A DNA stretch of 64,000 nt from Kineosporia mesophila (GCF_021129235.1 NZ_JAJOMA010000001.1:186001-250000); one strand, 5' to 3'; positions 53,501-62,625 are shown, counted from the first letter of the stretch. Made by a program: numbers and translations. Notes: a model not told the origin generated them from the sequence alone.

Positions 53501-55583
53501 GGTGCCAACCAAGACGACCGACACGGATCTGCAACGGTCGCTCGGCGGGCTCACCGACGTCCGTAGTTATTACTGGAGCCGCTCCCACGAGGCCCCCGAC
53601 ACGATCGTGAACCTGAAAGGCGTGGTCGCCGCGGTCACCGGCGGGCCGCCGAAGAAGGGCCTGCTGGCGAAGGTCGGCCTGGGCCGCAAGCAGGCCGCGG
53701 TGGTCGAGGTGCCGTCGACGTCGGTCGACTGGAGCCCCGTGATCGGTGGTCTGGGGGCCCTGGCCCTGAGGGTGGGGCTGGCCACCACCCCGGCGGAAGA
53801 CCGGGCGGCGCTGCTGGTGCTGCTTGCCGCCGTGGCGCAGACGCCGCTCGCCGAGCAGGACGGGCACTGGCGCCGGCTGAGACTCACCTCCTCGCAGTCG
53901 TCCTCGGCCAATGACGTCGAGATCGGCACATTGCTGCCGACCCGGGGTGGCCAGGCGTTCGCCCAGAGCTGGGGCAACGAGTACCTCGACGGGGCCTACC
54001 GGGGGGTGCTCACCGCGATCGAGTACGTGCCCGAGAGGGGAGATTTCGGCCCGGTCGCGGGCTTCGCGATCGCCGGGTCGCGCGAGGGGTGGGGCTGGGG
54101 CGGCCAGGCCCGCCTGCGGCAGATGCTCGAGCTGGTCGCGACCCGCGGGCCGGCCCCCTGGAGGCCGGAGGCGGTCGACGAGCTGGTGCGCGAGACCGGG
54201 CTCACCCGGGTCGAGGCGTCGTTGCTGCTGACCGGGTTGCTGCGGATCGACGCGTACGAGAACAACTTCCTGCCCAAGCCGGTGCGTGAGCAGCTGGGCC
54301 TGAAGGTGGCCGAGGCGAAGGCGGCCCGCGATTCGCTGCACCGGATGCTCACGACCGCCGACCGGCTGCGCCTGCTCGGGGCGGCGATGCCCGAGGAGCC
54401 GGCCGATCTCTGGGAGCAGGGGCCCGACGTCGGGCGGCTGGCCCGGGAATGGAACGCCCGGTTCGGCCGCCGGGTGCCGGTGCCCGACGTCCTGGTCGCC
54501 GATCTGGCCGCGTCCCGGAAGAACACCTACAGCGGTGCGGGTGACGCGTCCGCGGTGCTGCAGGGAATGGTGGCCCCGGAGTCCACGCCCTGGCTCACCA
54601 CCGACGTGCGGTGCCGGATGGAAGAGCACCGGGTGATGCACGGTGGCGAGGGAGAGAATCACGGTTTCCGGGATTCGCACCTGGCCGACACCGTCATCGG
54701 GCTGCTCTGGCTGGCCTACCGGTTGCCGCTGGGTGCCCCGATCCGCGCGGTCCTGCCCCGGGTGTACGAGGCCCTGCGGCAACGGCTCGAGAACCCTGAC
54801 CTGCTGCTGTCGTTCGCCTCCGGGCAGCCGGAGGCCGGGCTGGACGGGTTGCGTCAGGTCTACGGGCTGCCGCCGGCACCGACCGGCCAGCCGCGTCCGA
54901 CGGAGACCCTGGCGCTGGGTGACGCCGGCTATCTGGTCAGCCGGCCGTGGGCGACGGAGGTGTACGTCCGGCCGACCGCGCTGGACTCCGGCGGTGCGCC
55001 TCTGCTGGAACTGGCGGGCACACCGGCCGGGCGGCCGGGGGCCGCCCTGCTGATCGCTCGCGGGGCCGGACTGGCCCGGCTGGTGGACGAGCTCCGGCAG
55101 GAGTCCCCGGAAGGTTCGGGGTGGTTGCCGGATCCGCTGGTCAGCGTGCCCGAGCTGGTGGAGCGGGTGAGCAACCGACTGGGGCTGGACGAGAACGCGG
55201 CCCGGCTGTACCTGCAGCTGCTGGCGCTGCCCGATCCGACGGACAAGAACGTGAGGCTCTGGAACGGCTGGACACCGCGCGTGCTGAAGGCAGCCACGAC
55301 GGCGCTGCTCGGGGCCGGGCTGGTGGTCGAGGGGCAGCGGGCCCGGGCCGGTCGCGGAGTGTTCCTGCCCTCGGCCTGGCTTCCGGTGAAGGCGCCGGGC
55401 CTGCCGGTGGAGGCATGGAAGGTGCCCCTGCTCGGGCTGCTGGCCGACGGGACTTCACCGCTGGACCTGGGGGTTCCGGTCACCTCGGTGCGGGAGCTCT
55501 ACGGCACGGCGTGGGAACGGGTGGTCACTGAGGACGGGCCGAGGATGGATGCGCTCCGCACCGGACGGGACGCGCGACGATGA
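50529..55583 (+). CDS. Very large unknown protein of MoxR/VWA locus
   Basis: 1684 residues, no TM or signal, predicted mixed helix and strand. No ATPase, nuclease or other catalytic motif was recognised. Notable segments: an N-terminal Ala/Leu-rich helical part with repeat character (about 1-450); a beta-rich middle (TFRIPADVPGYYSRSVVHVDGQLLVTWQSSDGVHGYWSD, about 620-660) suggestive of a propeller-like or carbohydrate-type fold; and a C-terminal helical part with winged-helix-like stretches (LVRETGLTRVEASLLLTGLLRI; VSNRLGLDENAARLYLQLLALP). Thirteen bases after the DUF4132-like gene and followed by the MoxR gene. ATG 50529 is preferred to 50508, which overlaps the previous stop. Perhaps a scaffold or target-recognition subunit. 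Confidence 0.85.
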   Translation: MSRALRDRLVEAGAIVSPEPSGSPVAGEPGATDTVTARAYRHPALDDRVVVRLVPETLGQAEDLALEFLGFEVARPPVPVGTGRRQALGFPAWALINDPANGHHALALVKDIERLARQAKSRPGAAKDGFVELAARLGASVPHFLPTFYEQAGRSFIAVDNKQGAATMFGKAREAERVYALPIDENRQRDVFLEFAFNGALNAKSLTQYAKDLAGRTDPVAAYELFRQVCAERVAGGLPPYAGMADDLRRLVKAAKLDQEQQEERVIADLLESPALPHAPLPFWKSYAPALRRLAGHDPAIRGRLLALFPRAEQGGTEEFWFGLLHETGALAGLIETDGVDPKARPDDGSSGWLGRAAAWRARGWRNARRSARLLDLVQHMEARLKTENQPLRLLGAGIDLDLLDLVLHLGLSVELPEGQAVPMFPLQRWRRDDSPGRRDLAALADVDWARQPMRLGLNDALRGGYGVGRDGAGRLPLDHVRVFYETRGTRGALATWLEEAADEVDEGGLPALSDALDRLRPAAHGEVFGVRPQTHARVTGVDVAEVLARTLRIGLLDEFGWPALEQAVTEFPEPKQHPNGWTEEAFSVTDSWPELILHNKVMAVVVGPHEVLLRHTFRIPADVPGYYSRSVVHVDGQLLVTWQSSDGVHGYWSDRPDEVFRAGNDQPHHYFSRFGTSLPLPGGGRTFGGRPLLPGDRVVGKVRDVATDGSGWWRLEGEGYSGRSWREYDPATGDAGRRSRPAFFEAGLEAEGAELADDWCALAPLRPGLASTPFGAAGGLLGWRSVRREDGSLEAVSVTGEVARLSVRLTGSAWMSHQTAAIGPIRMPGGGEPAALLASGRAGGITFTDGEARGAELVTGRRGAEAVYARGTAYIPPVAFWHALRARDENGSAALRVITREQGRALLDGARKGKAVKAVRAVLPGISDERLVLGVAGVAEAAAEQVQRITALPRPVTTGVVEIKPRPVTGEVILPEVATAVDPVPGQGIPVPTKTTDTDLQRSLGGLTDVRSYYWSRSHEAPDTIVNLKGVVAAVTGGPPKKGLLAKVGLGRKQAAVVEVPSTSVDWSPVIGGLGALALRVGLATTPAEDRAALLVLLAAVAQTPLAEQDGHWRRLRLTSSQSSSANDVEIGTLLPTRGGQAFAQSWGNEYLDGAYRGVLTAIEYVPERGDFGPVAGFAIAGSREGWGWGGQARLRQMLELVATRGPAPWRPEAVDELVRETGLTRVEASLLLTGLLRIDAYENNFLPKPVREQLGLKVAEAKAARDSLHRMLTTADRLRLLGAAMPEEPADLWEQGPDVGRLAREWNARFGRRVPVPDVLVADLAASRKNTYSGAGDASAVLQGMVAPESTPWLTTDVRCRMEEHRVMHGGEGENHGFRDSHLADTVIGLLWLAYRLPLGAPIRAVLPRVYEALRQRLENPDLLLSFASGQPEAGLDGLRQVYGLPPAPTGQPRPTETLALGDAGYLVSRPWATEVYVRPTALDSGGAPLLELAGTPAGRPGAALLIARGAGLARLVDELRQESPEGSGWLPDPLVSVPELVERVSNRLGLDENAARLYLQLLALPDPTDKNVRLWNGWTPRVLKAATTALLGAGLVVEGQRARAGRGVFLPSAWLPVKAPGLPVEAWKVPLLGLLADGTSPLDLGVPVTSVRELYGTAWERVVTEDGPRMDALRTGRDARR

Positions 55584-55746
55584 GATTCGGAAGGGGCGCC
55601 GGTGTGTCTGACGGTGTGCCGAGGCCGGCGGGCCGGTCGGCGACGCATGTCGGGTGCGGCGTGGTGAGCGGGGCCCGGGAGACTGGCCGGGTGTCTGCCG
55701 GGCGTGGGCAGCGGCGAACGATGACGAGCAGGGCAGGAGCAGGGCG

Positions 55747-56931
55747 ATGACCGAGACGACGGGAACGGCCGCGACCGGGAGGACGGTGGCCACCGCTCCC
55801 CGGCAGGTGGATCCGCCGGAAGACCGGTATGCCGCCGAGCTGGAGTTCCTGGCCGCGTTCGACGACGGTGCACGGCCACCGGGCTGGAAGCTGACGCCCC
55901 GGGCGGTGGTCACGTTCGTGGTCGGAAGTGAGCGTCCGCTGTCGCTCCCGCAGGGCCGTGAGCGCGAGGGGGTGCCGCAGCGTCGGACGATCTCGGAGAA
56001 GTTCGTCGGGGAACGGGCCCTGGTCGAGCGCTGCGTGGTCACACTCGCGGGAGAACGCGGCCTGCTGCTGGTCGGTGAGCCCGGCACCGCGAAATCCATG
56101 CTTTCCGAGTTACTCTCGGCGGCAGTTTGCGGCACCAGCGGACTGGTCGTGCAGGGCACGGCGGGCACCACGGAAGACCAGCTGCGGTACGGCTGGAACT
56201 ATGCGGCGCTGCTGGCACAGGGGCCCAGCCGGTCGGCGCTGGTGCCGTCCCCGGTGATGAGTGCGATGTCGGCGGGTGCCGTGGCCCGGGTCGAAGAGGT
56301 CACGCGCTGCCTGCCGGAGGTGCAGGACTCGCTGGTCAGCATCCTGTCCGACCGGCGGATCGCGGTGCCGGAGCTGTCCGGCGCGGATTCGGCGGTGCAC
56401 GCCGCACCGGGGTTCTGCCTGATCGCCACGGCCAACCTGCGCGACCGGGGAGTGTCGGAGATGTCGGCCGCCCTGAAGCGGCGTTTCAACTTCGAGCAGG
56501 TGCATCCGATCGCCGACATCGCGATGGAGACCGCTCTGGTGCGCCGTCAGGCCGCGGCGGTGCTGGACCGGGTGCAGGCGCCGTTCACGGTCGACGACTC
56601 GGTCCTCGAGGTACTGGTCACCGCCTTCCGCGATCTGCGTAACGGCAGCACCGTCGAGGGCTGGGAGGTGGAGCGCCCGTCCACGGTGATGAGTACGGCC
56701 GAGGCGGTGTCGGTCGCGGCCGCGCTGGGGCTGGCCGCGGCGTACTTCCCCTCCGGGCGCGACGTGCTCTCCCTGCTGCCGGGCCACCTGCTCGGGGTGG
56801 TGCGTAAAGACGACCCGGCCGACGCGGCCCGGCTCCTGGGATATTGGGACGGCGCGGTGCGGCGGCGGGCCGAGCGCGGCGGACGGCTCTGGCGTCAGGT
56901 CTGGGAACTGCGCGACCGGCTCGAAGGGTGA
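55747..56931 (+). CDS. MoxR-type AAA+ ATPase (YehL-like)
   Basis: 394 residues. Walker A GEPGTAKS at about 113-120, the MoxR-type GNYAALL/QGTAGTTEDQLRYGWNY region, Walker B-equivalent GAVARVEEVTRCLPEVQDSLVSILSDR (Glu-Glu in place of Asp-Glu), sensor 1 LIATANLRDRGVSEMSAALKRRFNFEQVHPI with Arg fingers, and a lid domain. MoxR ATPases act as chaperones with VWA partners. ATG 55747 has GGAG upstream; the frame extends back to 55654 without domain content. Four bases before the VWA gene. Confidence 0.92.
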   Translation: MTETTGTAATGRTVATAPRQVDPPEDRYAAELEFLAAFDDGARPPGWKLTPRAVVTFVVGSERPLSLPQGREREGVPQRRTISEKFVGERALVERCVVTLAGERGLLLVGEPGTAKSMLSELLSAAVCGTSGLVVQGTAGTTEDQLRYGWNYAALLAQGPSRSALVPSPVMSAMSAGAVARVEEVTRCLPEVQDSLVSILSDRRIAVPELSGADSAVHAAPGFCLIATANLRDRGVSEMSAALKRRFNFEQVHPIADIAMETALVRRQAAAVLDRVQAPFTVDDSVLEVLVTAFRDLRNGSTVEGWEVERPSTVMSTAEAVSVAAALGLAAAYFPSGRDVLSLLPGHLLGVVRKDDPADAARLLGYWDGAVRRRAERGGRLWRQVWELRDRLEG

Positions 56932-56935
56932 GCTG

Positions 56936-59900
56936 ATGGCTCGCCAGAAGCAGACACCGGTGGAGCCGGGATCGTCCTCATCGGTTTCGGCCCGGCCTGG
57001 TTCGGAGCTGCCTAGCTCGGAGCTGCCTGGTTCGCGTCTGCCCGGCTCTGCCCCGCCTGGTTCGGATCTGCCGGAACCACAGGCTGCGGTGGCCGGAATG
57101 GTTGCTGCGCGGCCCTATCTGATCGGGGTGCGGCACCACTCGCCGGCTCTGTCCGCGGTGATCCCGGCGCTGCTCGACGAGTTCCGGCCGCAGGCCCTGC
57201 TGATCGAGATGCCACCGCAGTTCGCCCGGTGGATGCCGTGGCTGGGGCACCCTCGCACGGTGGCACCGGTCGCGCTGGCGGGGTCGGGGGAACCATTGCC
57301 GTTCTACCCGTTCGCCGACTTCTCCCCGGAACTGGTGGCCGTGCGGTGGGCGGTGGCGCACGGCGTGGAGATCGTGCCCTGCGACTTGCCCCTGGCCGAC
57401 GCCGGGTGGGGAGAACGGGGCAGCCGGGGGCCCCGGAAGAACGCGATGGCCGACGGTGGTCCACCGGTCCCGGAACCTGCTCGTGAGGATCTCTTCTCCC
57501 GGGCATTGCGCCGGTCCCAGACGGGCCGTGACGGTGACGACCTGTGGGACCGCGTCGTCGAGGCACCGGCTCCGGGGGCGACGCCGGAACAGGTGCGGCG
57601 GGCGGCGCTCGCCGTGGGCTGGGCGATGCGGGCCGACGAAGCCAGGAACGGCCGGGTCGCCGGGGTCGACCTGCGGCGTGAGGCCCAGATGCGGGCTGTC
57701 GTCGCCGATCAGCTGAGCCGTACGCCGGATGCGCGGATCGCTCTGCTGGTCGGGGCTTTTCACGCCCCGGCCCTGGTGGACGGGGACGGGGTCGACCCGG
57801 CGGGGCGGAAGCGGGCGGCTCCGCTCGATGCGCCGCGTCCGGTGCCCGACGTGACCACGAGCCTGATTCCGTACGCGGATCCGTTGCTGGACAGTCGTTC
57901 CGGTTATCCGGCGGGTATCCGCGACCCGCGGTGGCAGGCCGAGACGGTGAGGGCCGGGGGCGATCCCGCGCGGGTCTCGTCGGCGGCGGTGCGGATCGCG
58001 GTGGAGGTCTGCGCCGGTGTCCGCGAGGGAGGGCACCCGGCCGGCCCGGGTGAGGCGCGCGAGGTCGTGCGCCTGACCGAAGATCTCGCGCGGCTGAGGG
58101 GGCTGCCCGCCCCGGGCCGCAGCGAGATCGTGGAGGCACTGACCTCGGTCCTGGCCCAGGGCGAGATGCTGGGCCGGGGGCGGGTGGTGGCCCAGGCGAT
58201 GGAGAAAGTACTCGTCGGGGAACGCCGCGGTCGCCTGGCCCCGGGCACCCCCAGGTCGGGTCTCGGGCCGTCGCTGGAAGCCTTGCTGAAAGAGCTGAAG
58301 CTGCCGAATCCCGATCAGCCGCAACGTAAGGAGCTGCGCCTCGACCCGCTGCGCAGCCCGCTGGACCGGCGTCGCGAGGTCGCCCTCCAGCGCACCCAGG
58401 CCTGCGGCATCTACTACGCCCTCCCGGCCGACGTGCAGGGCGTCGGGGCAGCGGCCGCGCTGACCACCCTGTGGCTGGCCGAGTGGACCCCGTCGTCTGC
58501 TGCTCTGACGGAGATCGCCGGTCTGCTGGGGGTGACGCTGGAACAGGCGTCCGAGGGAACACTGCGCCGGCAGCGCGAACGGGAACGGGCCGACGGTGGC
58601 AGTACGGCCCAGCAGGTGCTCGACGGACTCCTGGCCGCGGCCGGGTGCGGGCTGCCGGGCCTGGCGGCCGACCGGCTGGACGACACCGCCCGGGTGCTGC
58701 CCGCGACGGCCACCCTGCCCGAACTGCTCGCCGGGCTCGACCTGCTGAGCCGGCTGGAACAGAACACCGTGCCGGGGGTGGCCGGCCACGCCCTGCCCGA
58801 TCTCGCCGTGGTCATGGAGGAGGTGCACACGGCGGCGATCCGGCAGGTCGACGGCCTGGCCGGTTCCAGCGACCGGGCCGACGCCCGCGCGCTCCTGGCC
58901 CTGGTGGTGCGCCACGACCGGCTGGGCACCGGCATGCGTCTGGATGCGGCGCTGAAACGCCTTGCGACCGAGGGCAGTCCGCTCATGCGCGGCGCCGGGT
59001 CGGCGGTGCGGGTGCTGCTCGGGCTGGACGACGCCGCCGGACTCGGCGACCGGGCCGCCGCCTGGCTCGACCTGGACACCCCGCTGGAGCTGGCCGCCCG
59101 GCTGTCCGGGCTGCTCATCGTCGCCGGGCCGTTGCTGGAGGCCGGGGGTGACGTGATCGACCCGCTGCTGGCCCGGCTCGAGCTGATGCCGGACGACCTG
59201 TTCCTGCGCCGTCTCCCGGCGGTGCGAGGCGGTTTCGACGTGCTCACCCCGGCCGCGCGGGCCCGTCTGCTGGCTGCGGTCGAGGCCCGGCTGGACGACC
59301 GGCTCGACCTGGTCATGACCACCGATCCGGTGTTGCTCGGACGCTGGGCGCAGGCCGACGCCCACGCCCTGGAAGCATTGCGTGAGCGCGGGCTGGCCTC
59401 GGCCGTCGCACTGGCCCCGGCCGACCGGTGGCGGCTGGTGCTCGGCCAGAAGCAGGACCAGTTGCAGGGACAGGCCAAGCGGTACGGCCAGGCCCTGGAC
59501 GAGCTCTACGGGCAGGGACGGGGCGAGGGATCCGGCGGTGACCTGGGCGGACCGGGCGCCGGTGACGGTCCGTCCTACCCCGGCGTGCGGGAGTGGTCGG
59601 AAGACCTGACCCAGCTGTTCGGCGCCACGGTGCGCGAGGAGGTGCTCGCGGCCGCGGCCGCCGGTGGTCGGGTCGACGCCGCACTCGCCATCGACCCGGC
59701 TTCGGCGCGGCCCTCGGTCGAACTGCTGACCAGTGTGCTCTCGCTGGCCGGCGCGCTGCCCGAGCGCACCGTGGCCCGGCTGCGTCCGCTGGTGGCGAAG
59801 GTGGTCTCCGATCTCACGCAGGAGCTGTCGCGCACGCTCACCCCCGCGCTCACCGGACTCACCTCGTCCCGGCCGACCCGTCGTCCCGGGGGCCCGATCG

Positions 59901-60508
59901 ACCTGCACCGCACGATCCGGGCGAATCTGAAGACGGCCCGTTACCTTCCGGACGGCACGCCCACCGTCATCCCCGAGCACCCGGTGTTCCGTACCCGCAG
60001 CAAACGCACCACCGACTGGCGCATCATCCTGCTCGTCGACGTCTCCGGGTCGATGGAGGCGTCCACCGTCTGGTCGGCCATCACGGCCGCCGTGCTCTCC
60101 GGCGTGCCCTCTCTGACCACGCACCTGCTCGCCTTCTCCACCGACGTCATCGATTTCACCGGTGTGGTCAGCGACCCGCTGTCGCTGCTGCTGGAGGTCT
60201 CGGTCGGGGGTGGCACGTCGATCGCGACCGGCCTGGCCGCCGCCCGTGAGCTCGTCACCGTGCCCAGTCGCACGATGGTCGTGGTGGTGAGCGATTTCGA
60301 GGAGGGCGGATCGATCGGCCCGCTCCTGGCTCAGGTGCGGTTACTGGTGGACGCGGGTGTGCACGTTCTCGGGTGTGCCGGTCTGGACGAGACCGGAGCA
60401 GCGCGGTACAGCGTCTCGGTGGCGAGTCAGCTGGTCGGCGCCGGTATGCCGGTCGCCGCCCTCAGTCCGCTCGAACTGGCCCGCTGGGTGGGGGAGCAGG
60501 TGCGATGA
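56936..60508 (+). CDS. DUF5682-VWA fusion protein (YehM/YehP-like)
   Basis: 1190 residues. After a Pro/Ser-rich leader, the N-terminal DUF5682-type domain shows YLIGVRHHSPALSAVIPALLDEFRPQALLIEMPP, PFYPFADFSPELVAVRWAVAHGVEIVPCDLP and HAPALV. A long helical region follows. The C-terminal VWA domain (about 1025-1190) has the full MIDAS: DVSGSM (Asp about 1034), GGGTSI and VVSDFEEGG. Metal-bound VWA domains are the typical partner of MoxR ATPases. In E. coli these domains are separate proteins. ATG overlaps tightly with the locus: 4 bases after moxR; stop overlaps the SWIM gene. Confidence 0.93.
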   Translation: MARQKQTPVEPGSSSSVSARPGSELPSSELPGSRLPGSAPPGSDLPEPQAAVAGMVAARPYLIGVRHHSPALSAVIPALLDEFRPQALLIEMPPQFARWMPWLGHPRTVAPVALAGSGEPLPFYPFADFSPELVAVRWAVAHGVEIVPCDLPLADAGWGERGSRGPRKNAMADGGPPVPEPAREDLFSRALRRSQTGRDGDDLWDRVVEAPAPGATPEQVRRAALAVGWAMRADEARNGRVAGVDLRREAQMRAVVADQLSRTPDARIALLVGAFHAPALVDGDGVDPAGRKRAAPLDAPRPVPDVTTSLIPYADPLLDSRSGYPAGIRDPRWQAETVRAGGDPARVSSAAVRIAVEVCAGVREGGHPAGPGEAREVVRLTEDLARLRGLPAPGRSEIVEALTSVLAQGEMLGRGRVVAQAMEKVLVGERRGRLAPGTPRSGLGPSLEALLKELKLPNPDQPQRKELRLDPLRSPLDRRREVALQRTQACGIYYALPADVQGVGAAAALTTLWLAEWTPSSAALTEIAGLLGVTLEQASEGTLRRQRERERADGGSTAQQVLDGLLAAAGCGLPGLAADRLDDTARVLPATATLPELLAGLDLLSRLEQNTVPGVAGHALPDLAVVMEEVHTAAIRQVDGLAGSSDRADARALLALVVRHDRLGTGMRLDAALKRLATEGSPLMRGAGSAVRVLLGLDDAAGLGDRAAAWLDLDTPLELAARLSGLLIVAGPLLEAGGDVIDPLLARLELMPDDLFLRRLPAVRGGFDVLTPAARARLLAAVEARLDDRLDLVMTTDPVLLGRWAQADAHALEALRERGLASAVALAPADRWRLVLGQKQDQLQGQAKRYGQALDELYGQGRGEGSGGDLGGPGAGDGPSYPGVREWSEDLTQLFGATVREEVLAAAAAGGRVDAALAIDPASARPSVELLTSVLSLAGALPERTVARLRPLVAKVVSDLTQELSRTLTPALTGLTSSRPTRRPGGPIDLHRTIRANLKTARYLPDGTPTVIPEHPVFRTRSKRTTDWRIILLVDVSGSMEASTVWSAITAAVLSGVPSLTTHLLAFSTDVIDFTGVVSDPLSLLLEVSVGGGTSIATGLAAARELVTVPSRTMVVVVSDFEEGGSIGPLLAQVRLLVDAGVHVLGCAGLDETGAARYSVSVASQLVGAGMPVAALSPLELARWVGEQVR

Positions 60509-62625
60509 ACCTCCCCCCGGCCGATCCGGAACTGGTGGCGTCAACTGTCGCGGGCCTGCCCGACCGGTTGCAGAAACGTCTCGACACCACGGTTTCGGGA
60601 TCTCCAGGATGGAACTACGCGGACGGTGTCGTCGACCTCGGCGGCGCCAAGGTCACGCTGGCGCCCGAGGACGGGTCTCTCCGCAGGCCCGAGAACGTCA
60701 TCTGTGATTGCCTTCTCGCCCCGGTCTGTCTGCATCGGGCCGCGGTTGTGAGCGTTGCCCCGGTGGCCGATCCGGCGCAGGAGGGGCGGGTCAGGGAAGG
60801 GTCTCGGGCGGAAGGGGGATGGTCGGCGGCGTCCGGCGATCCGGAGGTCTCCGGGGCCAGCGCGGCACCGGATCCGGAAACCTCCTGGCCGGCGACGAGT
60901 GAGACCGCGGTGCAGGGTCCTGCGGCTACCGTGCCGGGGGCGCCGGCTGCGGCGACAGGAGGGCATGGTCCCGCGGCGCCGGTGCCCGCGAATCCCTCGA
61001 AAGTAGCGGAACCGGGTTCGGTGGTGGCTGGATTCGTTGCGCCGGAGTCGGTCACGGCCGGGACCGGAGCTACTGCTGCCGCGCAGCCCACACCCGGGGC
61101 GTCCGCTCCGACCGTGCCCGACCCGACGGCGGCTACCCCCGCCGCGTCCACTCCCCACTCGAATCCCGCTGCTTCGAAACCCATTTTCTCTACTCCCACC
61201 AGGTCCGCGGCCGAGACTTCGGTGACCACGGCGTCCGTTGCTTGGAAACCACCAGAACGTGCTGCTGCCCAGATGATCTGGGACGCGGCTGGTCGCCTTC
61301 TCGAAGCCGGGACCGCCGGTGCCGGGGCGGCTCTGCAGGGGCAGTTGCTGGCCGGGGTGCATCAGGCGCGGCTCCGGGCGCTGAATCGCCTGGCCGCGGC
61401 GACCACCCGGGTGGTGAGTGCGGTGCGGGCGGCCCGGGCGGATGACGCCTCGTTCTCCCTGCCGGGACTGACGGCCGATCTACTCGAAGTTCTGTCGGTG
61501 GCGCACGCGGTGTCGACCGGTACGGGTGATCCTTCTGTCTGGCGGGGGACGGCCCGCACGGTCTACTCCGGGGTGGGTGGGCTGAGACTGGCCGGGCTGT
61601 GCCTGGAACCGGTGATCAGCTCCGCCGGGTACGCCGGGGTGGTGGTCTGGCTGACCGACGCCGAGGGCCGGATGTGGTCGGTCTCCGACGTCAAACCCGG
61701 TGACGCGGAGCGGGTCATGTCGTCGGCCGCGGGGCCGGTGGCGGTGGGGGAGACCGGGCTGTCGCACCGGGACCTGTCACGGGCGGGAATGATCATGTCG
61801 TCCGCCACCGCGAATCCGGACGGACGGCTGGGCAGCGGTAGCGGGGTGCGGGCCGTGCGGGCGGCCGGGGTGGGATGGACCGAACCGCAGCTCCTGGACC
61901 GGTTCGGTACTCTGAACGCGGATACCGGTGCGGCGAACGCGGGTGATCACAGGCCGCGGCTGCTCGCGCTCACGGTGTGCGGCGACGACCGGAACGCCCT
62001 GCTGGCCGTGGACGACCAGGGTCAGGGGGTGCGGCTCGTCGGGCCGGTGGGTGACCAGCACCGTATCCACCGCGACAACCTCCGGCTGCTCGCCGCGAAG
62101 CCGGGCCTGCGGATGCTGGCGATCGCGCGGCCCCCGACCGGAGACGTCAACGGTTTCGCCGCTCCGGCGCGCTTTCTCGGGCTCCCGGGCACCCTGGAAC
62201 TGATCGCGGTCGGAGGTGGCGACCTGCGGCTGCCGGCCGGCCTGGGAGGACGCGCCGATCTCGGGTTCGACCGCCTGTCGTCACGTTTCCTGCGTCCGTC
62301 GGGGCCACCGCCACCGTTCCCGGCGACCGGCGAGGTGACCGATCCGCTCCTGGCCTACCGGCGGCGACTGGAACGGGTGGTGTCCGGAGGGAGACGCACG
62401 CTGTCCGTGCCCGGTGTTCCCCGGGAGGTGCGCTCGGAGGCCGCGATGCTCCGCCGTGACCAGCTGGCCACGGCGTCCGTCCTGCTGGAGCGACTGCTCG
62501 ATGCCGCCCAGCCCGCGGAGCGTGACGTGTTCGGCCGGCTCGCCACCGAGACCGGGGGCGACCTGGCCCGGGCCTGGCTGGCCGCGGGTACGTACCAGCG
62601 TGAGCTCCTGGCGGCGCCGTTCTGA
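60505..62625 (+). CDS. SWIM zinc-finger protein (YehQ-like)
   Basis: 706 residues. SWIM motif CDCLLAPVCLH (Cys67, Cys69, Cys75, His77), a C-x-C-x5-C-x-H zinc site that may bind DNA or protein. A disordered Ala/Pro/Thr-rich linker of about 165 residues (95-255) follows, then a helical domain and a beta-rich domain. ATG overlaps the VWA-gene stop (ATGA). Last gene of the locus. Confidence 0.9.
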   Translation: MNLPPADPELVASTVAGLPDRLQKRLDTTVSGSPGWNYADGVVDLGGAKVTLAPEDGSLRRPENVICDCLLAPVCLHRAAVVSVAPVADPAQEGRVREGSRAEGGWSAASGDPEVSGASAAPDPETSWPATSETAVQGPAATVPGAPAAATGGHGPAAPVPANPSKVAEPGSVVAGFVAPESVTAGTGATAAAQPTPGASAPTVPDPTAATPAASTPHSNPAASKPIFSTPTRSAAETSVTTASVAWKPPERAAAQMIWDAAGRLLEAGTAGAGAALQGQLLAGVHQARLRALNRLAAATTRVVSAVRAARADDASFSLPGLTADLLEVLSVAHAVSTGTGDPSVWRGTARTVYSGVGGLRLAGLCLEPVISSAGYAGVVVWLTDAEGRMWSVSDVKPGDAERVMSSAAGPVAVGETGLSHRDLSRAGMIMSSATANPDGRLGSGSGVRAVRAAGVGWTEPQLLDRFGTLNADTGAANAGDHRPRLLALTVCGDDRNALLAVDDQGQGVRLVGPVGDQHRIHRDNLRLLAAKPGLRMLAIARPPTGDVNGFAAPARFLGLPGTLELIAVGGGDLRLPAGLGGRADLGFDRLSSRFLRPSGPPPPFPATGEVTDPLLAYRRRLERVVSGGRRTLSVPGVPREVRSEAAMLRRDQLATASVLLERLLDAAQPAERDVFGRLATETGGDLARAWLAAGTYQRELLAAPF

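Noticed and set aside
51831-54782. 983-residue open frame on the minus strand
   Set aside because: Shadow of the large MoxR-locus gene; rich in His/Gln/Arg and without domain patterns.
56978-60124. 1048-residue open frame on the minus strand
   Set aside because: Antisense to the DUF5682-VWA gene with its intact MIDAS.
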